This document shows positions 62,998 to 64,000 of a DNA stretch of 64,000 nucleotides, piece after piece (position 1 is the first letter of the stretch; each line of letters opens with the position of its first letter). Origin of the DNA: Trichoplax sp. H2 (taxonomy: Eukaryota; Placozoa; Uniplacotomia; Trichoplacea); assembly GCA_003344405.1 (NCBI GenBank), contig NOWV01000076.1, positions 186,001 to 250,000 on the forward strand, given 5' to 3'. The notes beneath the pieces are model-generated. The model saw only the letters and a program-made list of their open reading frames with translations, made no database searches and was not told the DNA's origin. The position numbers and the translations under genes are program-made.

Positions 62998-63121
62998 AGA
63001 TACCTGTGATAGGAGAGGATCTTACGTTTAGATCGAGTTGTTATAATGTAAAACAGTAGATGGCAATAAATGGCGCGGATAACCGTGTGATAAAATGAAA
63101 ATGTTGTCCAACCTTTTTAAG

Positions 63122-63168
63122 ATGGCCGACACGCTTCCAATAGAAAACAAGTACAGTAAGGGAAGATG
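63122..63168 (+). CDS. Possible first coding exon of a gene leaving the window
   Basis: ATGGCCGACACG has a strong start context; 15 codons (MADTLPIENKYSKGR) end at TG|GTGAGT, an excellent donor. It is divergent from RPL31, only 124 bp from that gene's ATG. No second exon was recognised before 64000. The bases just before the ATG (CCTTTTTAAG) could alternatively be an acceptor. The peptide is too short to identify. Confidence 0.35.
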
Positions 63169-63224
63169 GTGAGTTCTACAGCAGCACTTTATACTAAATT
63201 GATACAGGTTCCACGCAGGCCCAT

Positions 63225-63335
63225 ACACTGCGTACAGTATGCTATGAACTACAGTGTACAGTGTACAGTGTACAGTACAAAACACTTTAGTTTGTCGTGT
63301 TGTACTGTACTGTACTGTACAGTGTATTGTACAGC
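63225..63335. repeat. GTACAGTGTACAGT tandem cluster upstream of RPL31
   Basis: Contains three GTACAGT-G units in a row near 63254-63277 and a GTACTGTACTGTACTGTACAGT run near 63301-63322, in inverted relation with a short spacer, so it could form a hairpin. Further motifs at 63527-63565 and 63793-63822. Confidence 0.8.
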
Positions 63336-63372
63336 GTGTCGATCGATATTCCATTCCGATTTTTCAAAATGA

Positions 63373-64000
63373 AATAAAAGTGTCAAAAATTGATGGATTC
63401 TATTGAATATAATTTATTTATTAATCGCTAGACCTTCCTCTTTCTACGCGTATAAAATTTTCAGAATTTTGCTACAAAATTCTGAATAAAAGTAAGCACC
63501 GATTTTTCGAAAAAATGCTACGCGTTGTACAGTACACTGACAATTGTACAATGTACAGTACATGGACGACGTGATCCCATACATTCCATATTGCAATTTT
63601 TGCATCAATTTGTACAACATTAATCGCAAATGCTTGCTTTTAATATAGATGGATAGCTCTTGACTTAGTGGGTAACTTTCTACCATAGCAGACCTACGTA
63701 TATAAAAAGGCTTCATTACCATTGGTCTTTTCCAAGCGATTTACTTCTAGTTTTAACAATTTAAACATATCCAGGAAAGGATGACGTTAGACTGTACACT
63801 TGCGCAAGGTTACAGTACACAGCACAAGTGTGTAGAAATTCAATCCAGATTTTTAAAAAAATAATACGATCAACATTTGATCCATTTTATTTCAATTTTA
63901 TATCAATCAACATCATAATACATATCACGTTTTACAAGTTTTATTCGAAAATAATCGATAAAAACAGGCACTGATTTCTGTATAAAGAAATTCTACACAG
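63373..64000. other. Window end, no gene supported
   Basis: AT-rich with scattered GTACAGTAC motifs. A minus-strand frame (63444-63722) has no recognisable motif. Confidence 0.5.

Overview
The window is nuclear DNA from an animal. It is AT-rich, the genes have short GT-AG introns, and it carries a Pol III 5S rRNA gene. The gene content (RPS3A, RPL31, NDUFA2, NRF1, an arrestin-domain protein and a CNBD2-like protein) is metazoan. Small introns, low GC and residual heterozygosity would suit an early-branching animal such as a placozoan or similar lineage. That assignment is inference; nothing in the sequence fixes the species.

Layout, left to right. A four-transmembrane MS4A/CD20-like gene (-) lies at 0.05-3.65 kb. 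A largely gene-poor stretch to 15.3 kb follows, interrupted by a 20-N gap with duplicated flanks. An arrestin-domain (ARRDC-like) gene (+) spans 15.4-25.1 kb; its 7.6-kb first intron is full of diverged tandem repeats and holds a second 20-N gap with duplicated flanks. It converges on a CNBD2-like cyclic-nucleotide-binding-domain gene (-) at 27.4-34.6 kb, made of about 19 small exons, with a possible alternative first exon at 38.8 kb. An array of about 200-bp diverged repeats lies at 35.5-37.2 kb.

From about 41 kb the character changes. NDUFA2 (+) converges on RPS3A (-), and RPS3A is head-to-head with a single-exon NRF1 homologue (+). A 5S rRNA gene (+) follows, then two convergent single-exon F-box/ankyrin paralogues (+ at 52.3-54.5, - at 57.2-59.3). 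After these come exons of an unidentified gene (-), RPL31 (-, 61.9-63.0) and a possible divergent first exon (+) at 63.1 kb. This half, but hardly the first 40 kb, carries dense clusters of degenerate GTACAGTAC/GTACTGTAC repeats. Most lie a few hundred bases upstream of the start codons of NDUFA2, RPS3A, NRF1, the second F-box gene and RPL31.

Functionally the right half is housekeeping: ribosomal proteins, 5S rRNA, a complex I subunit, and NRF1, which in vertebrates controls nuclear genes for respiration. The recurrent palindromic repeat at these promoters is the most interesting unexplained signal. Both N gaps look like two haplotypes placed in tandem, each pair differing by one microhomology-flanked indel (752 bp and 125 bp), rather than real duplications.
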